Below are positions 1 through 7,097 of a stretch of DNA of 37,036 nucleotides, in pieces. A program made the translations under genes and the position numbers. The notes under the pieces are model-generated. The model saw only the letters and a list, made by a program, of their open reading frames with translations. It was not told the DNA's origin and did not search any database. The number at the start of each line of letters is the position of its first letter. Position 1 is the first letter of the stretch. The stretch is from an uncultured Oscillospiraceae bacterium (GTDB taxonomy: Bacteria > Bacillota > Clostridia > Oscillospirales > Acutalibacteraceae), in assembly GCA_949293315.1 (NCBI GenBank), contig CASFCH010000019.1, forward strand, positions 1 to 37,036, written 5' to 3'.

Positions 1-1155
1 ATACAGATAGTTGTACGCGACCATCAGCACGTCCGCGCTGCTGTCCACGCCCTCATCCGCGATGGAGGCGATCAGCTCATTGATCGAGCTCAGCTTCAGC
101 ATGGCTGTGCTCTCCTCGCCGTCGGCGACAACCGCCACAAACGTGTTAATGCCGTTGTCCGTCAGCAGCTGATTGACAAGCGCGTCAAAGTTAAAGCCCG
201 TGATACTTTCGTCCGCCGCCTTCACCGTATTGGCGGAAACAGTTGCTGCGATTGACGCCACTGTATTCTGAACCGCACTGAGGTCAAGCTCTACACCAAA
301 GCCTTCAACCAGATCGGCAATATTATTGATAACCGAGGACAACTCTGTCAAAATTGTATTGACACAAGTCATGACAGCGCCCTGATTGTCACTGTATGTC
401 TTAACCAGATTCAGAACCTGATCCACCGTGTTGGGCGCGAGCAGATCAACGATGCCCATGACATAGGCGCTCAGTTTCTCAGAGGCCTGCGCAATCGCAG
501 CCGCCGATTCCTCCGGTGAAACGCCGGCGTTGGACAAGACATTGTTCATTGCGGTCAGAATTGCAGTGATGTCCTCTTCACCGACATCCGCTCCCAAAAT
601 ATCTGCCAACTCGTCAATGCTGGCAAACATTGTCTCGCACAGAGGGGTCAGCGTCTGCATCAGGGTTGCGACTGTAATGCCGAATCCGGGCATAATCTCC
701 ACAACCGTCATATTCAACAGGCCCTCCAGCGCCGCAGGAAGCACCTTTTCCAGATTGGCGACCACCTCTGTGGAAGAGGCCGCTGCAATCGGGTGCTCCG
801 CCAGATAGGCAGCCAGAGATTCCGCCGTAACTTCTCCGGTCAAATCCGCGAAAAGCTCCGCATCAATCTTCTGATAAAACTCGGCAGTTGCGAATTCACC
901 GCCCAGCCCCGGGAATACGCCCAGAAGCGAGTTGATAACCGTGGATCCATAATTCGCCCAGACAGCGCTTTCAAGCAGGCCGTCCGCCATGGTAACGAGC
1001 TCTCCAACCTTCTCCTCCGTCACGCGGTCGTTGTATGTCGGCGCATAGGCGGGCTCATTCTCCGCCGCAGACGCCGCAAACGCAGATGCGCCTACGGAGA
1101 ACGCCATCGCCGTGGCCAGGCCCAGGCTGAGGAGCTTTTTGCTTTTTTTCATCAT
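1..1155 (-). CDS. Secreted protein of unknown function (partial, C-terminus outside window)
   Basis: The minus-strand frame is open from the ATG at 1155 to the window edge, giving 385 residues without a stop. A clear signal peptide (MMKKSKKLLSLGLATAMAFS, then an alanine-rich stretch ending near residue 27 in ASAFA) is followed by a mature part beginning AENEPAYAPTYNDR. The mature part is rich in Ala, Leu, Val, Thr, Asn and Glu, and reads as many short amphipathic helices with no catalytic motif I recognise. The start is supported by AAGGAAGGA about 8 bases upstream; a second ATG follows directly, so the start could be one codon later. A near-consensus promoter, a small stem-loop and a 28-bp palindrome precede it, which suggests high and regulated expression. 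I see the export signal; the function is unknown. Confidence 0.85.
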   Translation of the reverse strand, partial: MMKKSKKLLSLGLATAMAFSVGASAFAASAAENEPAYAPTYNDRVTEEKVGELVTMADGLLESAVWANYGSTVINSLLGVFPGLGGEFATAEFYQKIDAELFADLTGEVTAESLAAYLAEHPIAAASSTEVVANLEKVLPAALEGLLNMTVVEIMPGFGITVATLMQTLTPLCETMFASIDELADILGADVGEEDITAILTAMNNVLSNAGVSPEESAAAIAQASEKLSAYVMGIVDLLAPNTVDQVLNLVKTYSDNQGAVMTCVNTILTELSSVINNIADLVEGFGVELDLSAVQNTVASIAATVSANTVKAADESITGFNFDALVNQLLTDNGINTFVAVVADGEESTAMLKLSSINELIASIADEGVDSSADVLMVAYNYLY

Positions 1156-1182
1156 ACTTTCACAATCCTTCCTTAACTTTTT

Positions 1183-1210
1183 TGCAAACTCGAAACGTTT
1201 CGAGTTTGCA
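1183..1210. promoter_or_regulatory. Perfect 28-bp palindrome, probable operator
   Basis: The left half TGCAAACTCGAAAC is followed directly by its exact reverse complement. The centre CGAAACGTTTCG resembles LacI-family operator cores. It lies about 35-65 bases downstream of the expected transcription start of the secreted-protein gene, so a bound protein could act as a roadblock. The regulator is not encoded in the window. Confidence 0.7.
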
Positions 1211-1220
1211 CATTTTTCTT

Positions 1221-1240
1221 AGCCGCACCCCACTGCGGCT
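1221..1240 (-). other. Small stem-loop in the 5' leader
   Basis: On the minus strand AGCCGCA and TGCGGCT form a 7-bp stem around a six-base loop, very near the predicted 5' end of the transcript. Such a 5'-end hairpin could stabilise the mRNA; that role is inferred. Confidence 0.5.
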
Positions 1241-1252
1241 ATTACGATCTTT

Positions 1253-1281
1253 ATTATAATGGCCACAAGACAAAAAGTCAA
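1253..1281 (-). promoter_or_regulatory. Sigma-A promoter of the secreted-protein gene
   Basis: On the minus strand the -35 box TTGACT (1276-1281) and the -10 box TATAAT (1253-1258) are separated by exactly 17 bases. This is one of the two best promoter matches in the window. The start site should fall near 1246, giving a leader of about 90 bases that contains the stem-loop and the 28-bp palindrome. Confidence 0.8.
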
Positions 1282-1452
1282 CCGTTTTTGTCACAAAATC
1301 AATATTTTTTTATCAAAATATTATAAAACGAATATTTTTTCTCCAAGAGAACCGGCGCAGGGGCGATTGTATTGTACAAACTTCCGCCCTGTGTTTTTCG
1401 GATTTTCACTTTCACGGACGTATGAAAAAACGCTCAATCTCCCGCCCCGTAC

Positions 1453-1505
1453 CCGTAGGGAACGTTGCCCCCAGCGTTCCGCTGTACAGATGAAAGGTTC
1501 GCGGA
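1453..1505 (+). repeat. Intergenic stem-loop repeat, copy 1 (53 bp)
   Basis: This copy matches 1931-1983 at 48 of 53 positions by eye. Its core, beginning GTAGGGAACG and ending CAGCGTTCCG, folds as GGAACGTTG / CAGCGTTCC with a four-base loop. One G-T pair replaces the G-C pair of the other copy, so pairing is kept. The 1260-2009 region around it contains no credible gene; the open frames there have no ribosome site and low-complexity translations. Confidence 0.7.
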
Positions 1506-1646
1506 ATGACTCTAAAGAAGATGAAATTGAAAATCCTCTCCAAATCCAAATCTTTTCCTTTACACAAGGGATACCGGCATACAAATGCGTTGCCGGAGGG
1601 GTTCGGGTGCTACCCGAGGACTTTTTCTACCTGTCAGCCTCCCTCT

Positions 1647-1674
1647 CGGAACGCCGGGGGCGGCGTTCCCTACG
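1647..1674 (-). repeat. Intergenic stem-loop repeat, inverted short copy
   Basis: On the minus strand it reads CGTAGGGAACGCC, a C-rich loop, then GGCGTTCCG, the same design as the cores at 1453 and 1931. GGAACGCC pairs perfectly with GGCGTTCC. The tail that follows the two long copies is absent. Confidence 0.6.
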
Positions 1675-1813
1675 TGGATTGTACAGACTTTTTCCGTGCG
1701 CTCCGCAAAAAGTTGGTAGCGCTGCGGAGGCGTCGTGAGCGCGCTTGCAAGCGAACAGACGCAGCGAGCGGAACTTTTGCGGTAAGGAGGAGCGACGGAA
1801 TGCGCGCGGAATG

Positions 1814-1841
1814 ACGTTCCGTCGGAACGGCGTTCCCTACG
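1814..1841 (-). repeat. Intergenic stem-loop repeat, inverted divergent copy
   Basis: On the minus strand it begins CGTAGGGAACGCCGTTCC and continues with a second inverted GGAACG element, so it is a variant of the same family. The preceding stretch 1700-1800 also contains an imperfect inverted pair (CCGCAAAAAGTT and AACTTTTGCGG) and looks like decayed repeat material. Confidence 0.5.
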
Positions 1842-1930
1842 AAAGTATGCACGGACTTTGGGCGGTGTGTGATCAGCTCCGGCTTTACACAGGGAATTTT
1901 TGAGGCGCACGTTTCCTTTTTGCACCATCC

Positions 1931-1983
1931 CCGTAGGGAACGCTGCCCTCAGCGTTCCGCCGTACAGATGAAAGGTCCGTGGA
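1931..1983 (+). repeat. Intergenic stem-loop repeat, copy 2 (53 bp)
   Basis: This is the direct repeat of 1453-1505, offset by 478 bases. Its core GGAACGCTG / CAGCGTTCC forms a perfect 9-bp stem with loop CCCT. The shared tail GTACAGATGAAAGGT shows the unit is longer than the hairpin itself. A related short string, TTTACACAAGGGA or TTTACACAGGGA, also occurs twice (near 1560 and 1883). Confidence 0.7.
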
Positions 1984-2009
1984 GCGGGAGCCGGGCAGCC
2001 GCCTTATAC

Positions 2010-2061
2010 AAAAACAAACCCCCGCCGATCAGCCGGTATCTCTTCCGGCCAATCGACGGGG
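2010..2061 (-). terminator. Intrinsic terminator of the 2115-2669 gene
   Basis: On the minus strand CCCCGTCGATTGGCCGG pairs with CCGGCTGATCGGCGGGG across an eight-base loop and is followed by GTTTGTTTTTG. It lies about 55 bases after the stop codon. Confidence 0.85.
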
Positions 2062-2114
2062 TACGATATTCATTCGTCCACGTGGGAAGCTCCTCCGGCA
2101 ATCACAGGCCGGGA

Positions 2115-2669
2115 TCAAAACGTCATCAGCAGTCCCTTCGAGTGGACGCGGGCCGTCTCATAGACCTCCATCAGACTGCGGTAGAGCTCGCTGAGCAGCT
2201 CGTCGTCATTCTCCTGCAGTTCGGGCGCAGCGCCGTCGAGCTCGTCATAAATGAGCTCCACATCGTCCGGCTCGATGATCCCGAGGCCCATGCCGCTGGG
2301 GTCGAGCACAAAATTCCCCGAGCGGATCTCCGCCCCGATAAAATAGTACTCCGTGCCGCCGCTCAGGTCCAGCTCCTCCATGGCGCCGCAGAGCGTCTCC
2401 CAGTCCTCTCCGAGGCCGATATCGCCCTCCGGGTCATAGCACAGGGTCAGGATAAAGTCCGCCAGCTCCTGCACATCCCCGCTCTCCAACTCATCGCGCC
2501 AGTTTTCAGCAAGCGGGTCCGCCGTATACGGGGATTTCAGCAGCGCCCGGTTTTCCTCGATATAGGCTTCCATCGCCGCCTGATCGCCGCGGCTTCCCGC
2601 ATCCAGAAGCAGCTGCTCGATCTCGGCATGATAGCGGTCCGTATCAAATAAAAAAGCGCGGTGTTCCAT
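2115..2669 (-). CDS. Small acidic protein of unknown function
   Basis: 184 residues beginning MEHRAFLFDTDRYHAEIEQL. The frame can be extended 11 codons upstream, but the ATG at 2669 has the better ribosome site (AGGTGAGGGG, about 9 bases ahead). The protein is strongly acidic, without signal peptide or membrane segment, so it is probably cytoplasmic. The N-terminal half is helical; the middle (LDLSGGTEYYFIGAEIRSGNFVL) looks like beta-strands, followed by an acidic DDVELIYDEL stretch. It recalls small DUF proteins of actinobacteria and clostridia, but I cannot name the family. It has its own promoter and terminator, so it is a single-gene unit. Confidence 0.75.
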   Translation of the reverse strand: MEHRAFLFDTDRYHAEIEQLLLDAGSRGDQAAMEAYIEENRALLKSPYTADPLAENWRDELESGDVQELADFILTLCYDPEGDIGLGEDWETLCGAMEELDLSGGTEYYFIGAEIRSGNFVLDPSGMGLGIIEPDDVELIYDELDGAAPELQENDDELLSELYRSLMEVYETARVHSKGLLMTF

Positions 2670-2711
2670 TAAAATATACCCCTCACCTATTTTAGAATTC
2701 ACTCCGCTCTT

Positions 2712-2740
2712 ATTATATCTGCATTTTGCACCGCTTACAA
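2712..2740 (-). promoter_or_regulatory. Promoter of the 2115-2669 gene
   Basis: On the minus strand TTGTAA (2735-2740) and TATAAT (2712-2717) are spaced by 17 bases. The predicted start site lies between 2700 and 2706, which supports the start codon at 2669 over the upstream one at 2702. Confidence 0.7.
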
Positions 2741-2763
2741 GGCTTTTGCCTTAAAATATTACT

Positions 2764-2786
2764 GCCCCCGGAAAGCCTCCGGGGGC
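2764..2786 (-). terminator. GC-rich hairpin after the sigma/anti-sigma pair
   Basis: GCCCCCGGA and TCCGGGGGC form a perfect 9-bp stem 24 bases after the stop codon at 2811. On the minus strand the following sequence is AGTAATATTTTAAG, only a poor T-tract, so termination may be weak. Confidence 0.55.
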
Positions 2787-2810
2787 GCGGAAAAATGTTT
2801 TGACAGATTT

Positions 2811-3752
2811 TTACTGGGCATCCAGCTGCTGGATCAAGGGCTCAAAAGCCTCCGCCGGGATCTGTGCGGCAACATCTAATATTCCATCGAAGAACACATA
2901 CCCGCCCTCAATCAGGCGGAGATGGACAGTCACGCCATCCTCCATTGTGAAATACAGGTGATAGAGGCACGAGTCAAAAACGGAGACAGCCTCCGCCTCC
3001 TTATCCCTGTCATACGGAACCTCCTGCCTTGGAATCAATTCCGCCACGTTCAGCGCGTTGATAAAATCCGTTAGAGCCTGATTCCCGGCACTGTCCAGCG
3101 GACGAAGCTCCCCTTTGGAATTGTACCAGGAATCCTGACTCTCATACGTCACGGAGCGATATTTTTCCGCGAGATGCAGGCGATCCTCGTACAGATCGGA
3201 GCCGTCGCGGAGCGTGATGCCGTTATTGCAGATAAACAATTCAAGCTGGTCCTCCACTTTCATACAGAGCATAAAGCCGGGGTCGTATCCGTTCACGGCG
3301 TAGAAATCCCCCGGAACGCTGCCGGAGAGCTCCACGTACTTATCCCGATCCGTCCACTCGTCGATCGTCCCCGTGGACGTGCCGAGGTATTCGCCCACAA
3401 GGCTTTCATCCATATCCACAAACCCGTACTGCTCATAACAATGCCCCTGATAGATAAAGAACGCGACCATCATTGTCTCACTTGTTCCGTCCGGCGCCAC
3501 AATCTCCCGCGGTGGAATCGCAACGCCCCCTTCGGGAACTGTAACCGGGCCTCCGTTCTCAACAGGTGGTACCGTGCGGCCGTTCCACAGCAGCGCACCG
3601 CCCACAACCAGGCACAGGCAGGCCGCCAAGGCGCCCCATTTTATAAATGGACGTGATTTTTTCCGGTGGAGTTTTGTCTGCGCCTCCTCAATGAAGCGCG
3701 CGTCGATATCGGTCATGCTGTCAAACAGCTGTTGACTCTTGTGATTTTTCAT
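2811..3752 (-). CDS. Membrane-anchored partner (probable anti-sigma factor) of the ECF sigma factor
   Basis: 313 residues starting MKNHKSQQLFDSMTDIDARF. The ATG at 3752 overlaps the sigma factor stop (ATGA) and has AGGAGG 10 bases ahead, so the longer frame reaching 3998 is not the gene. The cytoplasmic N-terminus (residues 1-37) is followed by one transmembrane segment (about 38-56, KWGALAACLCLVVGGALLW) and a large outside domain without recognised motif. In gut Clostridia this sigma/one-TM pair with a DIDxRFIEEA N-terminus is common; anti-sigma function is inferred from topology and coupling. The outside domain may sense an envelope signal. Confidence 0.8.
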   Translation of the reverse strand: MKNHKSQQLFDSMTDIDARFIEEAQTKLHRKKSRPFIKWGALAACLCLVVGGALLWNGRTVPPVENGGPVTVPEGGVAIPPREIVAPDGTSETMMVAFFIYQGHCYEQYGFVDMDESLVGEYLGTSTGTIDEWTDRDKYVELSGSVPGDFYAVNGYDPGFMLCMKVEDQLELFICNNGITLRDGSDLYEDRLHLAEKYRSVTYESQDSWYNSKGELRPLDSAGNQALTDFINALNVAELIPRQEVPYDRDKEAEAVSVFDSCLYHLYFTMEDGVTVHLRLIEGGYVFFDGILDVAAQIPAEAFEPLIQQLDAQ

Positions 3753-4306
3753 AGCGAATAGCCCTCCTTTTCCAACGATTGCTTCAGGTTCTGCCGGAGC
3801 CGGTACATCCGCTTGGCCATCCTCCCGTGGGAGACGCCGCATTCCTTTTCCAACGCGTTCAGCGCCTCGCCGTTCCAATAGCGGCGCAGGAACAGGATCC
3901 GGTCGTCCTGCGGGAGGGAGGATAGCCACGCATTGATCAAACCGGTCAGCTCCCGCCCCTCGATCTCCCCCTCCACCGACTGGGCGGACGGGATACACTC
4001 CGCCAGCTCGTCAAGGAGCTGTTCCATACCGGCATAGCGCTTTTGCGCACGGTTCTTATGGTACAAGTTGACGGCGTTATTGCGCGTCACCCTGCCCAGC
4101 CACACCCGCAGGTGTTCCGGGCGCTGCGGCGGGATCGCGTTCCAAGCCCGATGGTACACATCGTTGACGCACTCCTCCGCATCCTCGGCCACCGACAGAA
4201 TATTCCGGGCGATACGGCGGCAAAAGTCCCCGTACTTCCGGTCCGTCTCCACAATCGCCGCCTCATTCCGCTCCCAGTACAGCTCAATGATCCGGGAATC
4301 CTCCAA
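3749..4306 (-). CDS. RNA polymerase ECF-type sigma-70 factor
   Basis: 185 residues. The sigma-2 region spans about residues 10-85 (AEDAEECVNDVYHRAWNAIPP is the conserved region 2.2-2.4 part), then a linker and the sigma-4 helix-turn-helix near 125-175 (LPQDDRILFLRRYWNGEALNAL, then GVSHGRMAKRMYRLRQNL). The start is a TTG at 4306, chosen because GGGGGAG lies 5-6 bases ahead and the translation from there (MEDSRIIELYWERNE) fits family N-termini. It would direct RNA polymerase to a small regulon and is translationally coupled to the membrane partner through a 4-base overlap. A possible ECF-type promoter precedes it, which suggests autoregulation. Confidence 0.88.
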   Translation of the reverse strand: MEDSRIIELYWERNEAAIVETDRKYGDFCRRIARNILSVAEDAEECVNDVYHRAWNAIPPQRPEHLRVWLGRVTRNNAVNLYHKNRAQKRYAGMEQLLDELAECIPSAQSVEGEIEGRELTGLINAWLSSLPQDDRILFLRRYWNGEALNALEKECGVSHGRMAKRMYRLRQNLKQSLEKEGYSL

Positions 4307-4350
4307 GATCGCTCCCCCCTCTCTGTTTTTGAAAGGCCCTTCACCTATTA

Positions 4351-4375
4351 TGACAGGATTTTTACGTCGATGTTC
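4351..4375 (-). promoter_or_regulatory. Possible autoregulated ECF promoter
   Basis: On the minus strand GAAC (4372-4375) and GTCA (4351-4354) are 17 bases apart, matching the general GAAC-N16/17-GTC pattern of ECF promoters. The start codon is about 45 bases downstream. Confidence 0.4.
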
Positions 4376-4383
4376 TCATTTTT

Positions 4384-4429
4384 AAAGAAAAAACCGCCCG
4401 GCACGCGGATTTCCCCACGCGCCAGACGG
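4384..4429 (-). terminator. Intrinsic terminator of the fucose operon
   Basis: On the minus strand CCGTCTGGCGCGTG pairs, with a few wobbles, with CGCGTGCCGGGCGG and is followed by TTTTTTCTTT. It lies about 25 bases after the fucA stop. Confidence 0.85.
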
Positions 4430-4453
4430 ATTTTCCGGTATTTTGTCAAACGG

Positions 4454-5149
4454 TTATTCCCCGCTATACTTTTTATACCCGGGGTGCTTCCCGGTCACGC
4501 CGTACTGGGCGCGCATGGAGATCAGCCGGTCGATATTCTCGCGCGAGATCTCCTTGGCCCCGCCGAGGAGATGGGCCGTCAGGCTGATTTTGGCAAAGAG
4601 CTCCAGCGTCTCCATCCGGTAATAGGCGGTGATGACGTCCGATCCGACGGCCAGCGCGCCGTGGTTCATCAGGAGCACGACGTCGTGCTCGCCGAGGTAC
4701 GGGGCGATCGCCTCCGGCACCTCGTAGGTGGAAGGCGTACCGTACGGTGTCACCGGTACGGAGCCGATGGCGATGACCGTCTCGATCATCGAGTACTCAT
4801 CGAGCGCCTTGTGCGCCACGGCATAGCCGGTGGCGGTCGGCGGATGGGCGTGCAGGACAGAATTCACGTCCGGGCGCTCCTGATAGCAGCGCAGGTGCAT
4901 CTTGATCTCCGACGAGGGGCGCAGGCCGGGCGCGCCCTCAAGCACGTTCCCGTCCGCGTCGATACGCACGAGCTTGTCCGGCGTGATAAAGCTCTTGCTC
5001 ATGCCCGTGGGCGTGGCGAGGAAGGTGCCGTCCTCCAGCCGGGCGGAGACGTTGCCGTCGTTGGCTGCAACCCAGCCGAGCTGCCACATCTTGTGGCACA
5101 CATCGCAGATCTGCTCGCGCAGTTCCATAAAACTCAACTGTTCACTCAT
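4454..5149 (-). CDS. fucA: L-fuculose-1-phosphate aldolase (class II aldolase)
   Basis: 231 residues, the full size for the class II aldolase/adducin family. It cleaves L-fuculose-1-phosphate to dihydroxyacetone phosphate and L-lactaldehyde in the cytoplasm. The family marks are visible: GNVSAR near residue 32, the catalytic glutamate in SSEIKMH (Glu81), the zinc histidines of HAHPP (His100, His102) and the third in MNHGAL (His163). The start has AAAGGAG eight bases ahead. It is the last gene of the fucose operon, 30 bases after fucU. The sequence alone could also fit another sugar-phosphate aldolase of the family; the neighbours fix the substrate. Confidence 0.9.
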   Translation of the reverse strand: MSEQLSFMELREQICDVCHKMWQLGWVAANDGNVSARLEDGTFLATPTGMSKSFITPDKLVRIDADGNVLEGAPGLRPSSEIKMHLRCYQERPDVNSVLHAHPPTATGYAVAHKALDEYSMIETVIAIGSVPVTPYGTPSTYEVPEAIAPYLGEHDVVLLMNHGALAVGSDVITAYYRMETLELFAKISLTAHLLGGAKEISRENIDRLISMRAQYGVTGKHPGYKKYSGE

Positions 5150-5179
5150 GATATCAAACTCCTTTGACTTGCTGCGGGA

Positions 5180-5614
5180 TCAGATGACTCCCTTTTGCAG
5201 AATGATATTCGCGTACAGCGCCTTTTCGCCGGTGGCGATCACAGCGTAGGCCTTTTTGGCCTGCTCGTAAAAGGCGAAGCGCTCCAAATGGCCCACGGCA
5301 CTCGCGCCGCGGTCATCGTACTTGGCCACTGTGGCCTGATACTCCCCCCAGATGGGCGTCTCCACCGGGTCTCCGGGAACGACCTCCATCAGCGTGACCG
5401 GCTGTTCCACGTACGGATCCAGCGGGAAAAATTGAAGCATGGCGTCGAGCAGCTCCGGAACGCCGCAGCTGTCCAGACGGATCACGGGCTTCCCCCTGCC
5501 GATACTCTCGGCCGGGAAATTTCCATCCCCGATCACGATCTGGTCCCCGTGGCCCATCTCGCTCATCACCTTTAAAAGCTCCGGGATCAGAATGGGCGGT
5601 ATGTTCTTTAACAT
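5180..5614 (-). CDS. fucU: L-fucose mutarotase (RbsD/FucU family)
   Basis: 144 residues beginning MLKNIPPILIPELLKVMSEM. It interconverts the alpha and beta anomers of L-fucose so that the isomerase is supplied. The conserved histidine and aspartate are in MGHGDQIVIGDGNFP (His22, Asp30), and the C-terminus YANIILQKGVI is typical. The start at 5614 is chosen over the longer frame because AGGAGGTG lies five bases ahead and the N-terminus then matches the family. It overlaps the end of fucK by seven bases, so translation is probably coupled. Confidence 0.92.
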   Translation of the reverse strand: MLKNIPPILIPELLKVMSEMGHGDQIVIGDGNFPAESIGRGKPVIRLDSCGVPELLDAMLQFFPLDPYVEQPVTLMEVVPGDPVETPIWGEYQATVAKYDDRGASAVGHLERFAFYEQAKKAYAVIATGEKALYANIILQKGVI

Positions 5615-7086
5615 CCTGTCACCTCCTGAAAGCGTGCATATTCCCGTTCCCAACGCTCTACCTGTGTAGGGGGGAATACCTTTACAGGCTCGGATCTCCG
5701 CACCACCCGCCGGATCTCCTCCGGCCCGCCGACAGCGCCCAGCGCATAGAGCTGGATGGCGGCATTGCCCAGTACTGTGGCCTCCGCCGGTCCGGCAATA
5801 ACCGGGAAACCGCACGCACTGGCTGTAAAGGCACATAGCTGTTCACTCTTGGTGCCCCCGCCGATCATATAGAGCGCCGGATACCGCTTGCCCGTGCAGG
5901 CGGAGATCTCCTCCAGCGCATGGCGGTACTTGAAGGCGAGGCTCTCATTGATGCAGCGGACGATCTCCCCCTCACGCTGCGGGACATGCTGCCCCGTGCG
6001 GCGGCAGTATTCCCGGATGCGCCCCGGGATATCGCCGGACGGCGTAAAGACCGGATCATCCGGATCAATAAAGCAGGCAAACGGCTGACACTGCGCCGCC
6101 ATCTCCTCGAGCTCGCCAAAGGAATAGGTCTTGTTCTCGCGCATCCACTGGCGGCGGCTCTCCTGGATCAGCCACAGGCCGATGATGTTTTTCAAAAAAG
6201 ATGTTCTACCCGCAAAGCCGCATTCATTAGTGATATCCAGGCGGCGGGAATCCTCGTCAATCAGCGGCGCATCCAGCTCCGTGCCAAAGAGGGACCATGT
6301 ACCGCAGCTCAGGAAGGCAAAGTCTCGCTCCTGTGCCGGTACAGCCGCGAGTGCGCACTGGGTATCGTGCCCTGCGGCGGCAATCACCTGCATCTCCGGC
6401 AGCCCCAGCTCCACGCGCAGATCAGAGCTCACCGGGCCGATCACCGTCCCCGTCGGGACGATTGGGCGAAACAGCGCCGGATTCAAGCCGAAAGATTCCA
6501 GCACCTGCGGCGACCACTGCCGGGTGCGCGCATCCATCAACTGGGTGGTGGACGCGATCGAGAGCTCCGCGCACATCTTTCCGCTGAGCAGGTAGTGGAA
6601 CAGATCCGGCATCAGCAGCACCGCATCTGCCCGCTCCAGCAGCTCCGGGCGGTTCTCCTTGAGGGAGAGGAGCTGATAGAGGGTGTTGATCTCCATCATC
6701 TGGTTCCCGGTGACCGCGTACAGCGTATCGGGATCCAGATATTTTTTACTCCGCTCGAGCATCCCGGCGGTGCGGGCGTCGCGGTAATGAATCGGGTTTT
6801 CCAGCATCCGGCCATCCTTGCCGATCAGGCAAAAATCCACGCCCCAGGTGTCCACGGCGAGGCTCTCCGCTCCGCCGTATTCCTTGGACTTGATGAGTCC
6901 CTGCTTGATCTCGTGATACAGGCGCAGGACATCCCAGTACATGGTGCCCTGCACCGTCACCGGATCGTTGGAAAAACGGTGGATCTCCTGCATGGAGATC
7001 CTCTCCCCGTCGTAGGTACAGCGCATCGCCCGGCCGCTGGAAGCGCCAAAATCAAAGGCGAGTACGCTTCTCGTTTTTTGATTCAT
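5608..7086 (-). CDS. fucK: FGGY-family kinase, probable L-fuculokinase (rhamnulokinase-like)
   Basis: 492 residues. It carries the FGGY sugar kinase marks: the N-terminal ATP loop DFGASSGRAM (11-20), DTWGVDF near residue 100, GHDTQCALAA near 240, SCGTWSLFG near 260 and GGGTKSEQLCAF near 410. The wording of these motifs is closer to rhamnulokinase (RhaB) than to the E. coli FucK, but its position between fucI and fucU argues for phosphorylation of L-fuculose at O1. It may accept L-rhamnulose as well. The ATG at 7086 has CGGAG ahead, and fucI ends 11 bases upstream. Confidence 0.85.
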   Translation of the reverse strand: MNQKTRSVLAFDFGASSGRAMRCTYDGERISMQEIHRFSNDPVTVQGTMYWDVLRLYHEIKQGLIKSKEYGGAESLAVDTWGVDFCLIGKDGRMLENPIHYRDARTAGMLERSKKYLDPDTLYAVTGNQMMEINTLYQLLSLKENRPELLERADAVLLMPDLFHYLLSGKMCAELSIASTTQLMDARTRQWSPQVLESFGLNPALFRPIVPTGTVIGPVSSDLRVELGLPEMQVIAAAGHDTQCALAAVPAQERDFAFLSCGTWSLFGTELDAPLIDEDSRRLDITNECGFAGRTSFLKNIIGLWLIQESRRQWMRENKTYSFGELEEMAAQCQPFACFIDPDDPVFTPSGDIPGRIREYCRRTGQHVPQREGEIVRCINESLAFKYRHALEEISACTGKRYPALYMIGGGTKSEQLCAFTASACGFPVIAGPAEATVLGNAAIQLYALGAVGGPEEIRRVVRRSEPVKVFPPTQVERWEREYARFQEVTGC

Positions 7087-7097
7087 GTGATTCTCCG

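Noticed and set aside
1259-1928. Open frames of 60-160 codons across the repeat cluster
   Set aside because: They have no ribosome site, run across the hairpin repeats and have low-complexity Arg/Ser/Pro-rich translations.
1453-1983. CRISPR array
   Set aside because: Only four imperfect units are present, in mixed orientation and with irregular spacing, and there is no cas gene.
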